DNA from: Mycobacterium sp. | GTDB taxonomy: Bacteria; Actinomycetota; Actinomycetes; Mycobacteriales; Mycobacteriaceae | DNA length: 64,000 nt | Reading direction: 5' to 3' | NCBI GenBank assembly: GCA_021732005.1 | Contig: JAKFVT010000033.1 | Location: forward strand, 372,001 to 436,000 | In this document: positions 18,105 through 28,283 of the stretch, one piece after another | Numbering within the stretch: position 1 is the first letter of the stretch | How the letters are laid out: each line of letters begins with the position of its first letter | Notes under the pieces: generated by a model | What the model was told of the DNA's origin: nothing | The model's input: the letters and a program-made list of their open reading frames with translations, nothing else | Database searches by the model: none | Translations under genes and position numbers: made by a program

Positions 18105-18480
18105 CGGACTCCGGCGTGTACCACTCCTGGGCCGCGGGTCGCATGATCAACACCGCGGGGACGATCACCAGCACCAGGGCGAAAAGCCACACCAGGCCGC
18201 CGGTCATCACCGAGAACAGCGCCAACAGGATCGCCAACGCGATCGAGAGCCCCACCGCCGCCCGCCGGAAGCGGGTATCGCCGCCACGGGTCCGGCCTGC
18301 GATGTAGCTCAACAGCGCACCTGCCGCGATCCAGAGCGCGCCGGCGCCCCGGAAGAACACCGGAACCGGGCCGTCGGAGAACACGAGTAGCAAGCCGCCC
18401 AACATCAGCACGATGGACCCGGCCAGCCAGCACCAGAACGCGATCGAGACAAGGCGCGGCCGGGGTTGGGTTGCGGTCAT
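18097..18480 (-). CDS. Four-helix membrane protein (Rv0514-like position)
   Basis: 127 residues with four hydrophobic segments and a short acidic tail (EWYTPESDV). It lies 20 nt after the preceding membrane-protein gene in the hemB operon and overlaps the next gene by 8 nt. M. tuberculosis also has two small membrane-protein genes after hemB, so this is probably their equivalent. Function unknown. Confidence 0.7.
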   Translation of the reverse strand: MTATQPRPRLVSIAFWCWLAGSIVLMLGGLLLVFSDGPVPVFFRGAGALWIAAGALLSYIAGRTRGGDTRFRRAAVGLSIALAILLALFSVMTGGLVWLFALVLVIVPAVLIMRPAAQEWYTPESDV

Positions 18481-18500
18481 GGTCGGGCCAGCCTATCGGG

Positions 18501-18923
18501 TCACTTGCTGAAGAACCCGTGCGCGTCCGGCCGGTGCAGCAGGTAGGCGCCGCCCATGATCAACACCGAGCCGATGATGCCGGTGACCGCGAAGACCACC
18601 GCTTGCACGGTCTCCCGCTCGGTGCTGAACAGGCTGGCCGCGGTGTAGATGACGCTGGCCACGCCACCGCCGGTCAGCACCGTTCGGGTCCAGCGATAGC
18701 CGGACCGCATCAAGAACAGGAACGTGACGACCACCGCCGACACCGTCACCGCGAACAACACGGTGATCCCGATGACGAAGAACGACGAATGCTTACTCGC
18801 GGTGAAGTACGCGTCGACGAGGTAGCCGATGACCATCAGCGGTAAGGCGATGAGCCACAGCCAGAAGCCGGTGTCGACGTCGGCGGGACGCGCCGGAGCC
18901 GTGGGCGGCTGTTGATGCGTCAC
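18501..18923 (-). CDS. Four-helix membrane protein (Rv0513-like position)
   Basis: 140 residues: a proline-rich N-terminus ([19 protein letters not shown]) then four hydrophobic segments ending in [20 protein letters not shown]. The GTG at 18923 overlaps the hemB stop by 4 nt, so it is translated with hemB. It may support a membrane step connected with heme, but that is only inferred from the fixed neighbourhood. Confidence 0.72.
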   Translation of the reverse strand: MTHQQPPTAPARPADVDTGFWLWLIALPLMVIGYLVDAYFTASKHSSFFVIGITVLFAVTVSAVVVTFLFLMRSGYRWTRTVLTGGGVASVIYTAASLFSTERETVQAVVFAVTGIIGSVLIMGGAYLLHRPDAHGFFSK

Positions 18924-19909
18924 GCCAGCCAGCCCGCGACGTCGGCGGCCCAGTAGGTCAGCACGATGTCGGCGCCGGCGCGCCGGATGCTGGTCAGCGA
19001 CTCCAGCGCGGCAGCCCGCCCGTCGATCCATCCGTTGGCCGCGGCCGCGCTGATCATCGCGTACTCCCCCGATACCTGATAGGCGGCGACCGGAACCGGC
19101 GAGACGTCGGCGGCCGCTCGCACCACGTCCAGGTATGCCATCGCCGGCTTGACCATGATGATGTCGGCCCCCTCGTCGAGGTCGAGAACGATCTCGCGCA
19201 ACGCTTCCCGAGCGTTGCCGCTGTCCTGCTGATAGGTGCGCCGGTCCCCGTGCAGGCTCGACGCGACCGCATCGCGGAACGGGCCGTAGAACGCCGAGGC
19301 GAACTTCGCGGCGTAGGCCAGGATCAGCACGTCGGTGAAGCCGGCCGAATCGAGCCCGTCGCGGATGGCCGCCACCTGGCCGTCCATCATGCCGCTGGGC
19401 CCCACTACGTGGGCCCCCGATTCCGCCTGCGCCACAGCCAGTTTGACGTACTGCATGTTGGTGGCGTCGTTATCGACGCGGCCACGGGCGTCGAGGACAC
19501 CGCAGTGCCCGTGATCGGTGAACTCGTCGAGGCAGGTGTCGGCCATCAGCACGGTGTCGGTGCCGAGGTCCTTGGCGAGGTCGCGCAGGGCCAGGTTGAG
19601 GATGCCGTCGGGGTCCACCCCGCACGAGCCGAGAGCATCCTTGTCCGACTCACGCGGAACCCCGAACAGCATCACACCGCCGACGCCGGCGGCGACAGCC
19701 TGTTCCGCGGCGCGGCGCAGCGAGTCGCGGGTGTGTTGATAGACCCCCGGCATGGAGGCAATCTCCCGCGGCTCGTCGATCCCGTCGGCGACGAACATCG
19801 GGAGCACCAAATGCCTTGGCTCCAACGTAGTTTCGGCCACCAACCGGCGCAACGCCGGAGTCGAGCGCAACCGGCGCGGACGCTGCCTCGGAAAGCCGGG
19901 CAAAGACAT
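18920..19909 (-). CDS. hemB: 5-aminolevulinate dehydratase (porphobilinogen synthase)
   Basis: 329 residues from the ATG at 19909. Clear family blocks: [39 protein letters not shown] with the metal-binding cysteines, [37 protein letters not shown] with a Schiff-base lysine, and [14 protein letters not shown] with the second active-site lysine. It condenses two 5-aminolevulinates to porphobilinogen. It follows hemD with a 14-nt gap and is coupled to the membrane gene after it. Confidence 0.96.
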   Translation of the reverse strand: MSLPGFPRQRPRRLRSTPALRRLVAETTLEPRHLVLPMFVADGIDEPREIASMPGVYQHTRDSLRRAAEQAVAAGVGGVMLFGVPRESDKDALGSCGVDPDGILNLALRDLAKDLGTDTVLMADTCLDEFTDHGHCGVLDARGRVDNDATNMQYVKLAVAQAESGAHVVGPSGMMDGQVAAIRDGLDSAGFTDVLILAYAAKFASAFYGPFRDAVASSLHGDRRTYQQDSGNAREALREIVLDLDEGADIIMVKPAMAYLDVVRAAADVSPVPVAAYQVSGEYAMISAAAANGWIDGRAAALESLTSIRRAGADIVLTYWAADVAGWLA

Positions 19910-19923
19910 GCCTTCTCTTCCGT

Positions 19924-21585
19924 TTAGCGGCGTCGGCTCTTCTTGCGCGGCGGCGGCAACGCACCCTCGGCGCGCAGCCGGGCGGCATGCTCGGCCAGCG
20001 CATCGACAAGGGGACCGACCGCGGCCGTCTCCGGCTGGACGTCGACCCGCAGCCCGAACTCCGCGGCCGTCTCCGCCGTCTTCGGCCCGATGCACGCCAC
20101 GATGGTGCGGGCGTGCGGCTTACCGGCGATACCGACCAGGTTGCGCACCGTCGAGCTGGAGGTGAAGCACACCGCGTCGAACCCGCCGGTCTTGATCATC
20201 TCGCGGGTCTCGGCCGGCGGCGGCGCCGCACGCACGGTGCGGTAGGCGGTGACGTCTTCGATCTCCCAGCCACGGTCGCGCAGACCTTCGGCCAGGGTCT
20301 CGGTCGCGATGTCGGCGCGGGGCAGCAGCACCCGGTTCACCGGATCGAAAATGCTGTCGTACTCCGGGAATTCGTCGAGCAGACCGAGCGAGGACTGCTC
20401 ACCGGCGGGCACCAGCTCAGGGCTGACACCGAAGGCGCGGACCCGGTCGGCGGTCGCTTCGCCCACGCAGGCGATCTTCACGCCGGAGAAAGCCCGCGCG
20501 TCCAGACCGAACTCGCCGAACTTCTCCCACACCGCACGCACCGCGTTGGTGGAGGTGAACACCACCCACTGGTAGCGGCCGTCCACCAAACCCTTGACAG
20601 CCCTTTCCATTTGGGCCGGGCTGCGCGGCGGCTCGACGGCGATCGTGGGCACCTCGATGGGCAGCGCGCCATGGCCGACCAGCCGGTCGCTCATCTCGCC
20701 CGCCTGATCCTTGGTGCGCGGCACCAGCACGGTCCAGCCGTACAGCGCCCGGCTCTCCCACCAGTTCAACTTCGCGCGGTGCGCCACCGTCTTGCCGATG
20801 GTGACCACCAGCGTGCCGGTCAGCGGACCGGCCGGATCGCTGTTGCAGGCCAGGGTGGCGCGGTCGGTCAGGCCGTGCAGGGTGGTCTCCACCGAACGCT
20901 GGCCGCAGGTGGTGCCGTTGGACGTCACCACGCACGGCGTGGCCTCGGCCAGGCCGTATTCGATCAGGGTGCGCGCGGCCTCGGGAAGGTGCGAGGCGCT
21001 CGCGGTGAGGATCAGGGGACCGGGCGCGGCGGCCAGGGCCGCCCAGTCGACCTCACCGCGCACGTCGGCGACGGTGTGCGCCGACCCCAGCGGCAGACCC
21101 GCATAGGTCGGGACCGCGCTGGTGGCGGGCAGGCCGGGAACGATCTCGAACTCGGCGTGGGCACGTGCGACGGCGTTGACCTCGGTGATGACCGAGTCGA
21201 TCGACAGCGGATCCCCGGCGACCAGGCGCACCACGTCGAAGCCGGCCTTGGCCTCGTGGACCAGCGTCTTGGCCACCTCGGCCGGATCGCCGAGCGCAGG
21301 CCGGATGTCCGGGCCGACGGAGACCACCGGCGGCGCGGTCTCGTCATGGCCGTCGGCAGGGGGACCGTCCGGTGCCGGCGCGGGGCCGGACGCCGGTGGC
21401 AGGTCGGTGCCGACCACGCTCAGGACGGCCGGTGGCACGTCGGGATCGGTGAACACCAGCGCGGCGTTGGCCAACACGGTGCGGGCTCGCGTCGTCAACA
21501 GGTTGGGGTCGCCCGGACCCGAGCCGACGAACGTGATGTGTCCCGGCTTCGCCTTGCGTCCCCGACCGCTCACATGACCAGTCAT
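19924..21585 (-). CDS. hemD: HemD: uroporphyrinogen-III synthase fused to a SUMT-like domain
   Basis: 553 residues in two parts. Residues about 15-260 are a SUMT/CobA-type methyltransferase fold with [15 protein letters not shown] and [10 protein letters not shown], but the usual GGDPF-x-FGRG active-site loop reads [11 protein letters not shown], and about 40 extra Pro/Ala-rich residues are inserted near residue 60. Residues about 275-540 are uroporphyrinogen-III synthase ([48 protein letters not shown]). It closes hydroxymethylbilane to uroporphyrinogen III. The methyltransferase half may be catalytically weakened. It lies 14 nt after the hemC stop. Confidence 0.92.
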   Translation of the reverse strand: MTGHVSGRGRKAKPGHITFVGSGPGDPNLLTTRARTVLANAALVFTDPDVPPAVLSVVGTDLPPASGPAPAPDGPPADGHDETAPPVVSVGPDIRPALGDPAEVAKTLVHEAKAGFDVVRLVAGDPLSIDSVITEVNAVARAHAEFEIVPGLPATSAVPTYAGLPLGSAHTVADVRGEVDWAALAAAPGPLILTASASHLPEAARTLIEYGLAEATPCVVTSNGTTCGQRSVETTLHGLTDRATLACNSDPAGPLTGTLVVTIGKTVAHRAKLNWWESRALYGWTVLVPRTKDQAGEMSDRLVGHGALPIEVPTIAVEPPRSPAQMERAVKGLVDGRYQWVVFTSTNAVRAVWEKFGEFGLDARAFSGVKIACVGEATADRVRAFGVSPELVPAGEQSSLGLLDEFPEYDSIFDPVNRVLLPRADIATETLAEGLRDRGWEIEDVTAYRTVRAAPPPAETREMIKTGGFDAVCFTSSSTVRNLVGIAGKPHARTIVACIGPKTAETAAEFGLRVDVQPETAAVGPLVDALAEHAARLRAEGALPPPRKKSRRR

Positions 21586-21599
21586 CGCTTCACTCCCGC

Positions 21600-22562
21600 C
21601 TACCGCTCTACGTGCGGAGTCTGTACCGACATGACTTCACGCGCACCGAGCTCGAACAACTCCGCGGCGACCGAGAGCCCCAGCTCTGCGGACCGGCCGG
21701 GTGTGCCGATACCGGACGCACGAATCACGTCGGATCCGTCTGCTGCCGCCACGCATGCGCGCAGCGACAACTCGTCGAAGACGCGGCCGTCGTCATCGAT
21801 GGACTCGACCACTTCGGCGATCGCGCCCACCGGTGCGGAACAGCCCGCCTCCAGTTCGGCCAGCAGGGTTCGCTCCGCGGTGACCGCGACGCGGGTGTCG
21901 GGATCATCGAGTTCTCCCAACAGCGCCACCAGCTCGGTGTCGCCCGCGCGGCACTCGATCGCAAGCGCACCTTGGGCCGGCGCTGGCAACATCTGCACCG
22001 GCTCCAGCGTCTCGGTGACATCGCCGAGTCGTCCAAGACGGGCCAGGCCCGCCCGGGCAACCACGATGGCGTCGAGATCACCACTGCTTACCCTGTTCAA
22101 CCTGGTATCTAGGTTGCCTCGTAGGGGGCGGATTTCCAAACCGAGACCCAGTGCTCTAAGCTGCGCGGCCCGCCGCACAGAGCTCGTGCCGATCACCGAG
22201 CCCGCCGGCAACTCCCCCAAAACCATGCCGTCGCGGGCCACCAAAGCGTCGCGGGCGTCCTCCCGGGGCGGGATCGCGGCGATGGTGAACCGGTCGTCGG
22301 ATGCCGTCGGCAAATCCTTGTACGAGTGCACCGCCATGTCGACGCGGCCGTCGGCGATGGCTTCACGCAAGGCGGCGGTGAACACCCCGACCCCGATTTC
22401 GGCTATCGGCTTGTCGGAGCGGTCGCCGGCGGTGCTGATGATGATCAGCTCGGCGCGATGCCCGCGCTCGATCAGTTGGTCTCTGATGGTCCCCGCCTGC
22501 GTGGTCGCCAGCAGACTGCCCCGGGTACCTATCCGGATCACCGCGTCGTTACTGCCGGCCAA
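21600..22562 (-). CDS. hemC: Hydroxymethylbilane synthase (porphobilinogen deaminase)
   Basis: 320 residues. Blocks visible are [31 protein letters not shown] [37 protein letters not shown] and [11 protein letters not shown], whose Cys (about 241) holds the dipyrromethane cofactor. It polymerises four porphobilinogens. The frame opens with TTG at 22562, 5 nt after the hemA stop and with GGGTAG upstream; a GTG at 22541 would give a protein beginning at VIRIGTRGS, as in M. tuberculosis. Confidence 0.95.
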   Translation of the reverse strand: MAGSNDAVIRIGTRGSLLATTQAGTIRDQLIERGHRAELIIISTAGDRSDKPIAEIGVGVFTAALREAIADGRVDMAVHSYKDLPTASDDRFTIAAIPPREDARDALVARDGMVLGELPAGSVIGTSSVRRAAQLRALGLGLEIRPLRGNLDTRLNRVSSGDLDAIVVARAGLARLGRLGDVTETLEPVQMLPAPAQGALAIECRAGDTELVALLGELDDPDTRVAVTAERTLLAELEAGCSAPVGAIAEVVESIDDDGRVFDELSLRACVAAADGSDVIRASGIGTPGRSAELGLSVAAELFELGAREVMSVQTPHVER

Positions 22563-22567
22563 CCGCG

Positions 22568-23935
22568 CTACCCGGTGCCGTCGGTTCGGCCCTGATCGAA
22601 TTCCGGTGCCAGCAGGGGCAATTCACCTGCGGCCACGGCATCGACGGCCTGCGGATCGAGTTCGAAGAGTTCCCGCAACGCCTCGGCGTAGCTGTCGCCA
22701 CCGGGCGCGCTGGCCAGCTGCTTGACGCGCACCGTCGGGGCGTGGAGCAGCTTGTCGACCACCCGCCGCACGGTGCGGGCGACCTCGTCACGCTGGGCGT
22801 CGTCCAGGCCCGGCAACCGGTTGTCCAGCCGCAGCAATTCCGATTCGACGACGTCGGCGGCGCGCTGGCGCAAAGCGGTGACCGTGGGTGTGACTTCCGA
22901 CATCCGCTGGCCGGTCAGGTAGCTGGCAACCTCGGCGGCGACGATCTGACGGGCCGCTTCGGCGTCGGTGGCCGCGGCCCTGGCCGACGGTTCGCGCTGC
23001 ACCCGGTCCATGTCGATGACCGCAACACCGGGCAGACCGGCCACGGCGGGGTCCACATCGCGGGGCATGCCCAGGTCGCAGAGCACCAGCGGAGGGGCGG
23101 TCTCATCGCGGCGGACGTTGGCCAGCGCGTGGTGCACGTCGGCCAGCGAGATCACCGGACGGACCGCGCCGGTACAGCTGACCACGACATCGGCGGCGGC
23201 CAGCGCGGCAGGCAGGTCCTCGAGGCTCAGCGCCTCTGCTGTGGCGCCCTGCTGGCGGATGTTCTCGGCGAGGCGCATCGCACGTGGCAGCGACCGGTTG
23301 ACGACATCGATGTGGGTGATGCCGGCGCGCAGCAGGTGCGCGACCGACAGCCCGCCCATCGATCCGGCGCCGACGACGGCGGCGGTGCGCCCGGCCAACC
23401 CGTCCATGCGGGAGGCGGCGATATCGAGCGCGACGGACACCACACTGGCGCCCGCAGTGTCGATCGCGGTTTCGGAGTGCACCCGCTTGCCCACCGACAG
23501 CGCGCGCTGGGAGAGGTCGTGCAGGATCCGCCCGACGGTCTTGTTGGCTTCCGCTGTGGCGTAGGCGCGACGGACCTGGCCGAGCACCTGCTGCTCGCCG
23601 ATCACGGCGCTGTCCAGGCCGCTGGCGACCGCGAACAGATGCTCGACGGCGGCCTCGGAGTAACGGACATAGGCGTACTTGGTCAGATCGCCCATCGGCA
23701 TGCCGGAGTGCTCGGCGAGCACCTGGCCGATCGCCGACAGGCCGCCGTGGAAGGCGTCGACCACCGCGTACACCTCGACGCGGTTGCAGGTGGACAACAC
23801 CATCGCCTCGGTCACCAGCGGCGACTGCAGGAGCTGATCGACGATTTTGAGCTGGTCCGACTCGTCGGTGGACAGTTGCTCGAGGACGGAAACCGGAGCG
23901 CTGCGATGCGAAACTCCGAACAGCAGGACGCTCAC
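22568..23935 (-). CDS. hemA: Glutamyl-tRNA reductase
   Basis: 455 residues beginning GTG. The N-terminal catalytic domain has [14 protein letters not shown] and [11 protein letters not shown] with the nucleophilic Cys at about position 50. The NADPH domain has [19 protein letters not shown], and a C-terminal helical dimer domain follows. It reduces glutamyl-tRNA to glutamate-1-semialdehyde and starts the C5 heme pathway; the next enzyme, HemL, is encoded at 5.9-7.2 kb. About 106 bp separate it from the glutaredoxin-like gene upstream, which is room for its own promoter. Confidence 0.96.
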   Translation of the reverse strand: MSVLLFGVSHRSAPVSVLEQLSTDESDQLKIVDQLLQSPLVTEAMVLSTCNRVEVYAVVDAFHGGLSAIGQVLAEHSGMPMGDLTKYAYVRYSEAAVEHLFAVASGLDSAVIGEQQVLGQVRRAYATAEANKTVGRILHDLSQRALSVGKRVHSETAIDTAGASVVSVALDIAASRMDGLAGRTAAVVGAGSMGGLSVAHLLRAGITHIDVVNRSLPRAMRLAENIRQQGATAEALSLEDLPAALAAADVVVSCTGAVRPVISLADVHHALANVRRDETAPPLVLCDLGMPRDVDPAVAGLPGVAVIDMDRVQREPSARAAATDAEAARQIVAAEVASYLTGQRMSEVTPTVTALRQRAADVVESELLRLDNRLPGLDDAQRDEVARTVRRVVDKLLHAPTVRVKQLASAPGGDSYAEALRELFELDPQAVDAVAAGELPLLAPEFDQGRTDGTG

Positions 23936-24041
23936 GGCACGATCACCTGGCCCGCTCCCTCGCTGTGACGGAATGCTCCGTTAGTGAAACTTAGTTCCAC
24001 GGTAAACGCTGCGCAGGCAGCTGGCCAAATTCCGCCGGTGT

Positions 24042-24302
24042 TCACCGCCGGGACAGGTCGGCGCGAAGCCTCGCGACATCGACATCCCAGTAGCTGTGCT
24101 CGCGCCCGTCGAGCAGCACGACCGGCAGCCGGTCGCCGAACTCGGCGCGTAAGGCGTTGTCCCCCGCGGCCGCAGCGGCGTCGACGTCGGTGGCCGACAG
24201 CTCGAAATCGAGTTCGGCGGCCAGCTCGGTGAGGCGCCCGTAGACCTGTTGGCAGATGGTGCACCCGGCCCGGGTCAACAGCTCGACGTGTGCGCGGCTC
24301 AC
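24042..24302 (-). CDS. Glutaredoxin-like (DUF836) protein (Rv0508-like)
   Basis: 86 residues from a GTG at 24302. HVELLTRAGCTICQQVYGRL has a CxxC in the thioredoxin-fold position, and DRLPVVLLDGREHSYWDVDVARLRADL closes the short fold. Small thiol-redox protein of unknown partner; it precedes hemA on the same strand, as Rv0508 does in M. tuberculosis. It is divergent from the serB1-like gene, with starts 30 bp apart. Confidence 0.8.
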   Translation of the reverse strand: MSRAHVELLTRAGCTICQQVYGRLTELAAELDFELSATDVDAAAAAGDNALRAEFGDRLPVVLLDGREHSYWDVDVARLRADLSRR

Positions 24303-24332
24303 CTGACCCAGTGTCGCAGTTAGGGTTGACCC

Positions 24333-25262
24333 ATGGGTTCCGGGGACCACGACCAGGAGCTTGCAGGTGATGCCGGCGCCGAGCCGGCCGTCGACGAGTT
24401 GGTCGCCGAGCAAGCCAGCGCTGTGGCGCGCGACGCCAGCATCGCCGCGGTTCGCGAGCCGGGGCCGGTGGCCGCCGAGCCGACCGTGCCGCCGCCTGCC
24501 GACCTCACCGCGGCCGCGTTCTTCGACGTGGACAACACGCTGGTGCAGGGCTCGTCGCTGGTGCACTTCGGCCGCGGGCTGGCCGCACGCAAGTACTTCA
24601 CCTACGGCGACATGGCCAAATTCATCTACGCGCAGGCCAAGTTTCAGCTCACCGGCCGGGAGAACAGCGACGACGTCGCCGAAGGCCGGCGCAAGGCACT
24701 GGCGTTCATCGAGGGACGTTCGACGGCCGAGCTGATCGCCGTCGGCGAGGAGATCTACGACGAGATCATCGCCGACAAGATCTGGCCCGGCACCCGGGCG
24801 TTGGCGCAGATGCATCTGGACGCCGGCCAGCAGGTGTGGCTGGTCACCGCGACGCCGTACGAGCTGGCCGACACGATCGCCCGCCGGCTCGGCTTCACCG
24901 GCGCGCTGGGGACCGTCGCCGAGTCGGAGAACGGTGTCTTCACCGGCCGGCTGGTGGGCGACATCCTGCACGGCGTCGGCAAGGCACACGCGGTGCGGCA
25001 GCTGGCCATTCGCGAAGGGCTGAACCTCAAGCGCTGCACCGCGTATTCCGACAGCTACAACGACGTGCCGATGCTGTCGCTGGTGGGCACCGCGGTCGCG
25101 ATCAACCCCGATGCCGACCTGCGCGAGCTGGCCCGCGAGCGGGGCTGGGAGATCCGCGACTTCCGCACCGCACGCAAAGCGGCACGCATCGGGGTGCCGT
25201 CGGCGCTGGCGCTGGGCGCGGTCGGTGGCGCGCTCGCGGCAGCGGTGTCACGTCGGCGCTGA
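24333..25262 (+). CDS. serB1: HAD-IB family phosphatase SerB1-like (Rv0505c-like)
   Basis: 309 residues. HAD motif I is [16 protein letters not shown], motif [14 protein letters not shown], and motif [24 protein letters not shown] proteins include phosphoserine phosphatase and related small-molecule phosphatases. A 60-residue acidic/Ala-rich region precedes the domain, and a hydrophobic Ala/Gly-rich tail ([14 protein letters not shown]) ends it. Whether it is the true serine-pathway enzyme cannot be told. Confidence 0.82.
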   Translation: MGSGDHDQELAGDAGAEPAVDELVAEQASAVARDASIAAVREPGPVAAEPTVPPPADLTAAAFFDVDNTLVQGSSLVHFGRGLAARKYFTYGDMAKFIYAQAKFQLTGRENSDDVAEGRRKALAFIEGRSTAELIAVGEEIYDEIIADKIWPGTRALAQMHLDAGQQVWLVTATPYELADTIARRLGFTGALGTVAESENGVFTGRLVGDILHGVGKAHAVRQLAIREGLNLKRCTAYSDSYNDVPMLSLVGTAVAINPDADLRELARERGWEIRDFRTARKAARIGVPSALALGAVGGALAAAVSRRR

Positions 25263-25300
25263 TTCACAGCGTCCGCAATACCCGCTGATAGGCTCCCCGG

Positions 25301-25807
25301 GTGTCAATCGCCAGCGACATCATCGGAACCCACTACCGCTATCCGGACTATTACCTCGTCGGTCGCGAGAAGATCCGCGAGTACGCCAAGGCGATCCAGT
25401 CCGACGATCCGCTGCACTACAGCGAGGAGGCGGCCAAGGCCGCCGGTTACCCCGACGTGGTGGCGCCACTGACGTTCATCGCGATCCCGGGCCGCCAGGT
25501 GCAGCTCGACATCTTCCGCAACTTCGACGTCGGCATCAATATCGCCCGCGTCATTCATCGCGATCAGAAGATCAAATATCACCGCCGGATCGTGGCGGGC
25601 GACAAATTGTTCTTCGACTCGTGGCTGGACTCGGTTGTCGAATCGCACGGCACGGTGATCAGTGAACTGCGCAGCGAAGTCACCGATGAAGATGGCAAAC
25701 CGGTGATGACGACCGTCGTGACAATGATCGGTGAAGCCGGCGGCGACGAGGAAACCAATGCTCAAGTCGCGGCCATCGCCGCGGCGGCAATGGGCAGGCA
25801 AACCTAG
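25301..25807 (+). CDS. hadD: HadD-like (3R)-hydroxyacyl-ACP dehydratase component (Rv0504c-like)
   Basis: 168 residues starting GTG at 25301. It has a single MaoC/hot-dog fold of the FAS1_DH/HadA type: [43 protein letters not shown], then [29 protein letters not shown]. The mycobacterial HadD protein, which aids long-chain mycolate elongation in FAS-II, is the likely match by position and sequence style. It follows serB1 by 38 bp and ends 16 bp before the convergent acyltransferase. Confidence 0.78.
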   Translation: MSIASDIIGTHYRYPDYYLVGREKIREYAKAIQSDDPLHYSEEAAKAAGYPDVVAPLTFIAIPGRQVQLDIFRNFDVGINIARVIHRDQKIKYHRRIVAGDKLFFDSWLDSVVESHGTVISELRSEVTDEDGKPVMTTVVTMIGEAGGDEETNAQVAAIAAAAMGRQT

Positions 25808-25823
25808 CGCGCAGCGACCGGGC

Positions 25824-26888
25824 TCAGCCCAGGAACATGTTGCGACGCTTCGTCAGCAACTGATACAGCGTCTGCTGGATGGTCTCGCGCACCTGGTCGG
25901 TGAGATCGAACGTGATCATCGGGTCGTCGGCGGCGGCCTCGTCGTAGCTGGCCGTCTCGATGGGCTTTCCGAATGCGATGTGCCACTTCGACGGAAGCGG
26001 GATCAGCCCGGCCGGGCCGGCCAGCGGGAAGAGCGGCGTGATCGGGAAGTAGGGCAGCCCGAGCACCCGCGCCAGGAGCTTGACGTCGGTGATCATCGGA
26101 TAGATCTCCTCGGACCCGACGATCGAGCACGGGATGATCGGCGCCTTGGTGCGCAGCGCCGCCGAGACGAAGCCGCCGCGGCCGAAGCGCTGCAACTTGT
26201 AGCGGTCCCGGAACGGCTTGCCCAGGCCCTTGTAGCCCTCGGGGAAGACGGCAGTGAGTTCCCCGCCGGCGAGCAGACGATGGGCGTCGGTGGTGCACGC
26301 CATGGTGTGGCCGGCCTTGCGGGCGATCGGGCCGAGCATCGGCATATCGAAGACCATGTCGGCCGCCAGCAACCGCACGTCCCGGTTCGCCGGGTGATGG
26401 TCGTGCACCGCAACCGACAACATCAGCCCGTCCATCGGCAACGTTCCGGCGTGATTGGCGACCACCAGGCCGGCGCCCTTTTTCGGCAGATTCTCGATGC
26501 CACTGACCTCGACCCGGAACCAATTTCGGAAAAGCGGCCGGAGCAAAGGCAATACGATCGCATTGTTGAACATCGGGTCGAACCCGAATTCGTCGACCGA
26601 ATAGTCGCCGGTGAATCGTTTGGTGACATACTCCGCGACGGCCGAAATGCGTTGCGCCAGTTCATTGGGCGCATCTTCGGCAACCCCGTTTCCCCCGGGC
26701 CCACGCCGCGCGTCTATTTCCCGGACGACGGCGGCGATCTCCTCCGCCGAGGCACGGGTGCCCGGGTCGGACAGCAGCGAGGGATGACGGCGCGCCGCAT
26801 CGGCACGCTGCGCAGCACGCCGGGCCGCCGCAACTCGACTCGTATTCGAGTGCAGCGGAATCACTTTCGCCTTTGATTCACCCGCCAC
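25824..26888 (-). CDS. Lysophospholipid acyltransferase family protein (Rv0502-like)
   Basis: 354 residues from a GTG at 26888, preceded by GAAGG. The PlsC-type motifs are VVANHAGTLPMDGL (H-x4-D variant), VFPEGYKGLGKPFRDRYKL and a later IIPCSIVGSEE. About 130 N-terminal residues rich in Arg/Ala come first. Predicted to esterify a glycerophosphate or related acceptor with an acyl chain on the cytoplasmic membrane face. It follows the galE2-like gene by 29 bp. Confidence 0.82.
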   Translation of the reverse strand: MAGESKAKVIPLHSNTSRVAAARRAAQRADAARRHPSLLSDPGTRASAEEIAAVVREIDARRGPGGNGVAEDAPNELAQRISAVAEYVTKRFTGDYSVDEFGFDPMFNNAIVLPLLRPLFRNWFRVEVSGIENLPKKGAGLVVANHAGTLPMDGLMLSVAVHDHHPANRDVRLLAADMVFDMPMLGPIARKAGHTMACTTDAHRLLAGGELTAVFPEGYKGLGKPFRDRYKLQRFGRGGFVSAALRTKAPIIPCSIVGSEEIYPMITDVKLLARVLGLPYFPITPLFPLAGPAGLIPLPSKWHIAFGKPIETASYDEAAADDPMITFDLTDQVRETIQQTLYQLLTKRRNMFLG

Positions 26889-26917
26889 TTCGGTACCTTC
26901 TCCCCACCATTGGCCCC

Positions 26918-27991
26918 TCAGCCGCCCCACCGCTGCGCAACGGCGACCGCGCGACTCTCCACAGATCGTACCCATTTCGGGTCGATGATCGGCGTCAAAC
27001 CTCGGCCGCGCACATAGTCGTCGAACGCCTCCATCGTCGTCCATTTCGGCGTGAAGCCCAACTCGGAGCGCATTCTGGTGGTGTCCATGACCCGGCCGTA
27101 ATTCAGCCAATCCATCTGGTCACGGTTGATGTCGGAAGCCCGGCCCGCTCTTCGCAACGAATACAGTGCCCAAACCGCGGAATTCGGCAACGGAATCGCA
27201 ACACGTCCGGACCGCCGAACCGCTTGCGACATCATGATGACGCCGTCGCCGCCGATGTTGAAGGTGCCCGATTTGCCGGCCATCGTCGCCCGCTCCAGCG
27301 CCCCGAGCGCGTCCTGCTCGTGCAGCAGCTGCAACCGCGCATCGTGGCCGAGCATCGTGGTCACCAGCGGGCCGGCCAGGTACCGCGACAGCGCGGTATC
27401 CATGCCCGGACCGATCATGTTGGCCAGCCGCAGAATCGTGACCGCGATGTCGGGCCTGCGCCGGCCGAGCCCGCGGGCATAGCCCTCGATGTCGATGCTG
27501 TCGCGGGCGAACCCTTCCGCGGGCGGACGGCGGCTACTGCTGTCCTCGGTGAACGCCACCGGGTCGTGCGGGTGCGAGCCGTAGACCTCGGAGGTCGACT
27601 TGAGGATCACCCGCCGCACCGAGGGTGCCTTCTGGCATGCCGCGAACAGCTGCATGGCGCCCATCACGTTGATTTCCTTCAACGTGGCGCGCCCACCCGA
27701 GCGCGGGGCGTAGGACGCTGCTGCGGCATGCACCACGGTGTCGACTTCGCCGTTGCGAATCACCTTGGCGATGAACGGGTTTCGAATATCGGCGCGCACG
27801 AACTCGGCGCGACCCATCCGGCGCAGCAGATCCTTGCTCGGCGCTACGGCGTCGACAGCGATGACCTTGTTGATCAGCGGGTTCTGCGCCAGACGCGCGG
27901 TGAGGTATCCGCCGAGGAACCGGCATGCCCCGGTGACCAGCACGACCTTCGGGTAGTGCGGGGCTTCGTTGTCCATACCGCCGGAAGACAT
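26918..27991 (-). CDS. galE2: NAD-dependent epimerase-family protein (GalE2/Rv0501-like)
   Basis: 357 residues of an extended SDR fold: KVVLVTGACRFLGGYLTARL, VDTVVHAAAASYAP, ILKSTSEVYGSHPHD and LRLANMIGPGMDT. Two usual features are altered: the GxxGxxG nucleotide loop reads GACRFLG, and the catalytic Y-x3-K appears as YARGL. It may therefore bind NAD differently or be a non-epimerase. It starts an operon with the acyltransferase. Confidence 0.78.
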   Translation of the reverse strand: MSSGGMDNEAPHYPKVVLVTGACRFLGGYLTARLAQNPLINKVIAVDAVAPSKDLLRRMGRAEFVRADIRNPFIAKVIRNGEVDTVVHAAAASYAPRSGGRATLKEINVMGAMQLFAACQKAPSVRRVILKSTSEVYGSHPHDPVAFTEDSSSRRPPAEGFARDSIDIEGYARGLGRRRPDIAVTILRLANMIGPGMDTALSRYLAGPLVTTMLGHDARLQLLHEQDALGALERATMAGKSGTFNIGGDGVIMMSQAVRRSGRVAIPLPNSAVWALYSLRRAGRASDINRDQMDWLNYGRVMDTTRMRSELGFTPKWTTMEAFDDYVRGRGLTPIIDPKWVRSVESRAVAVAQRWGG

Positions 27992-28065
27992 CAGAACAGC
28001 CTATCGGCCTGCGCGAGACCCGGCACGGCTCGACGACGATGGCCGAGCCAGGCCGGGTGCGACGA

Positions 28066-28167
28066 CTACTTGCCGAGTTTTCTGCGCTGGACCCGGGTAC
28101 GACGCAGCAGCTTGCGGTGCTTCTTCTTCGACATGCGCTTACGCCGCTTCTTGATGACTGAACCCAT
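28066..28167 (-). CDS. Small ribosomal protein bS22 (AURKAIP1/COX24-like)
   Basis: A 33-residue, extremely basic protein: [19 protein letters not shown], then [14 protein letters not shown], matching the AURKAIP1/COX24 domain protein that was found as ribosomal protein bS22 in mycobacteria. ATG at 28167, stop at 28066-28068. It lies between the BldC-like gene and the galE2-like gene, the same place as Rv0500B. A 6-bp stem-loop sits 28-46 nt upstream. Confidence 0.9.
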
Positions 28168-28195
28168 GAAAATCCGCTACCTAAATCCTCGCAGT

Positions 28196-28213
28196 GCCTG
28201 CACGAGAGCAGGC
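28196..28213 (-). other. Stem-loop upstream of bS22
   Basis: GCCTGC (28196-28201) and GCAGGC (28208-28213) form a perfect 6-bp stem with a 6-nt loop, in the 116-bp gap between the BldC-like gene and bS22. There is no U-run, so it is more likely a leader structure or pause site than a terminator. Confidence 0.45.
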
Positions 28214-28283
28214 TTCTTGTGTCCCGGACACCTTACCTAAGCAGGCATGCGGAACGGAAAACGACCTAGTGCCGACGAGCTCG

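Noticed and set aside
19987..22725. A 912-codon plus-strand frame across hemB, hemD and hemC
   Set aside because: It lies wholly antisense to three certain heme genes; its protein is Arg/Gly/His-rich without any fold motif, the usual mirror of high-GC codon use.
28196..28213. Intrinsic terminator after the BldC-like gene
   Set aside because: The stem is short and lacks a U-run; a leader structure is equally likely.
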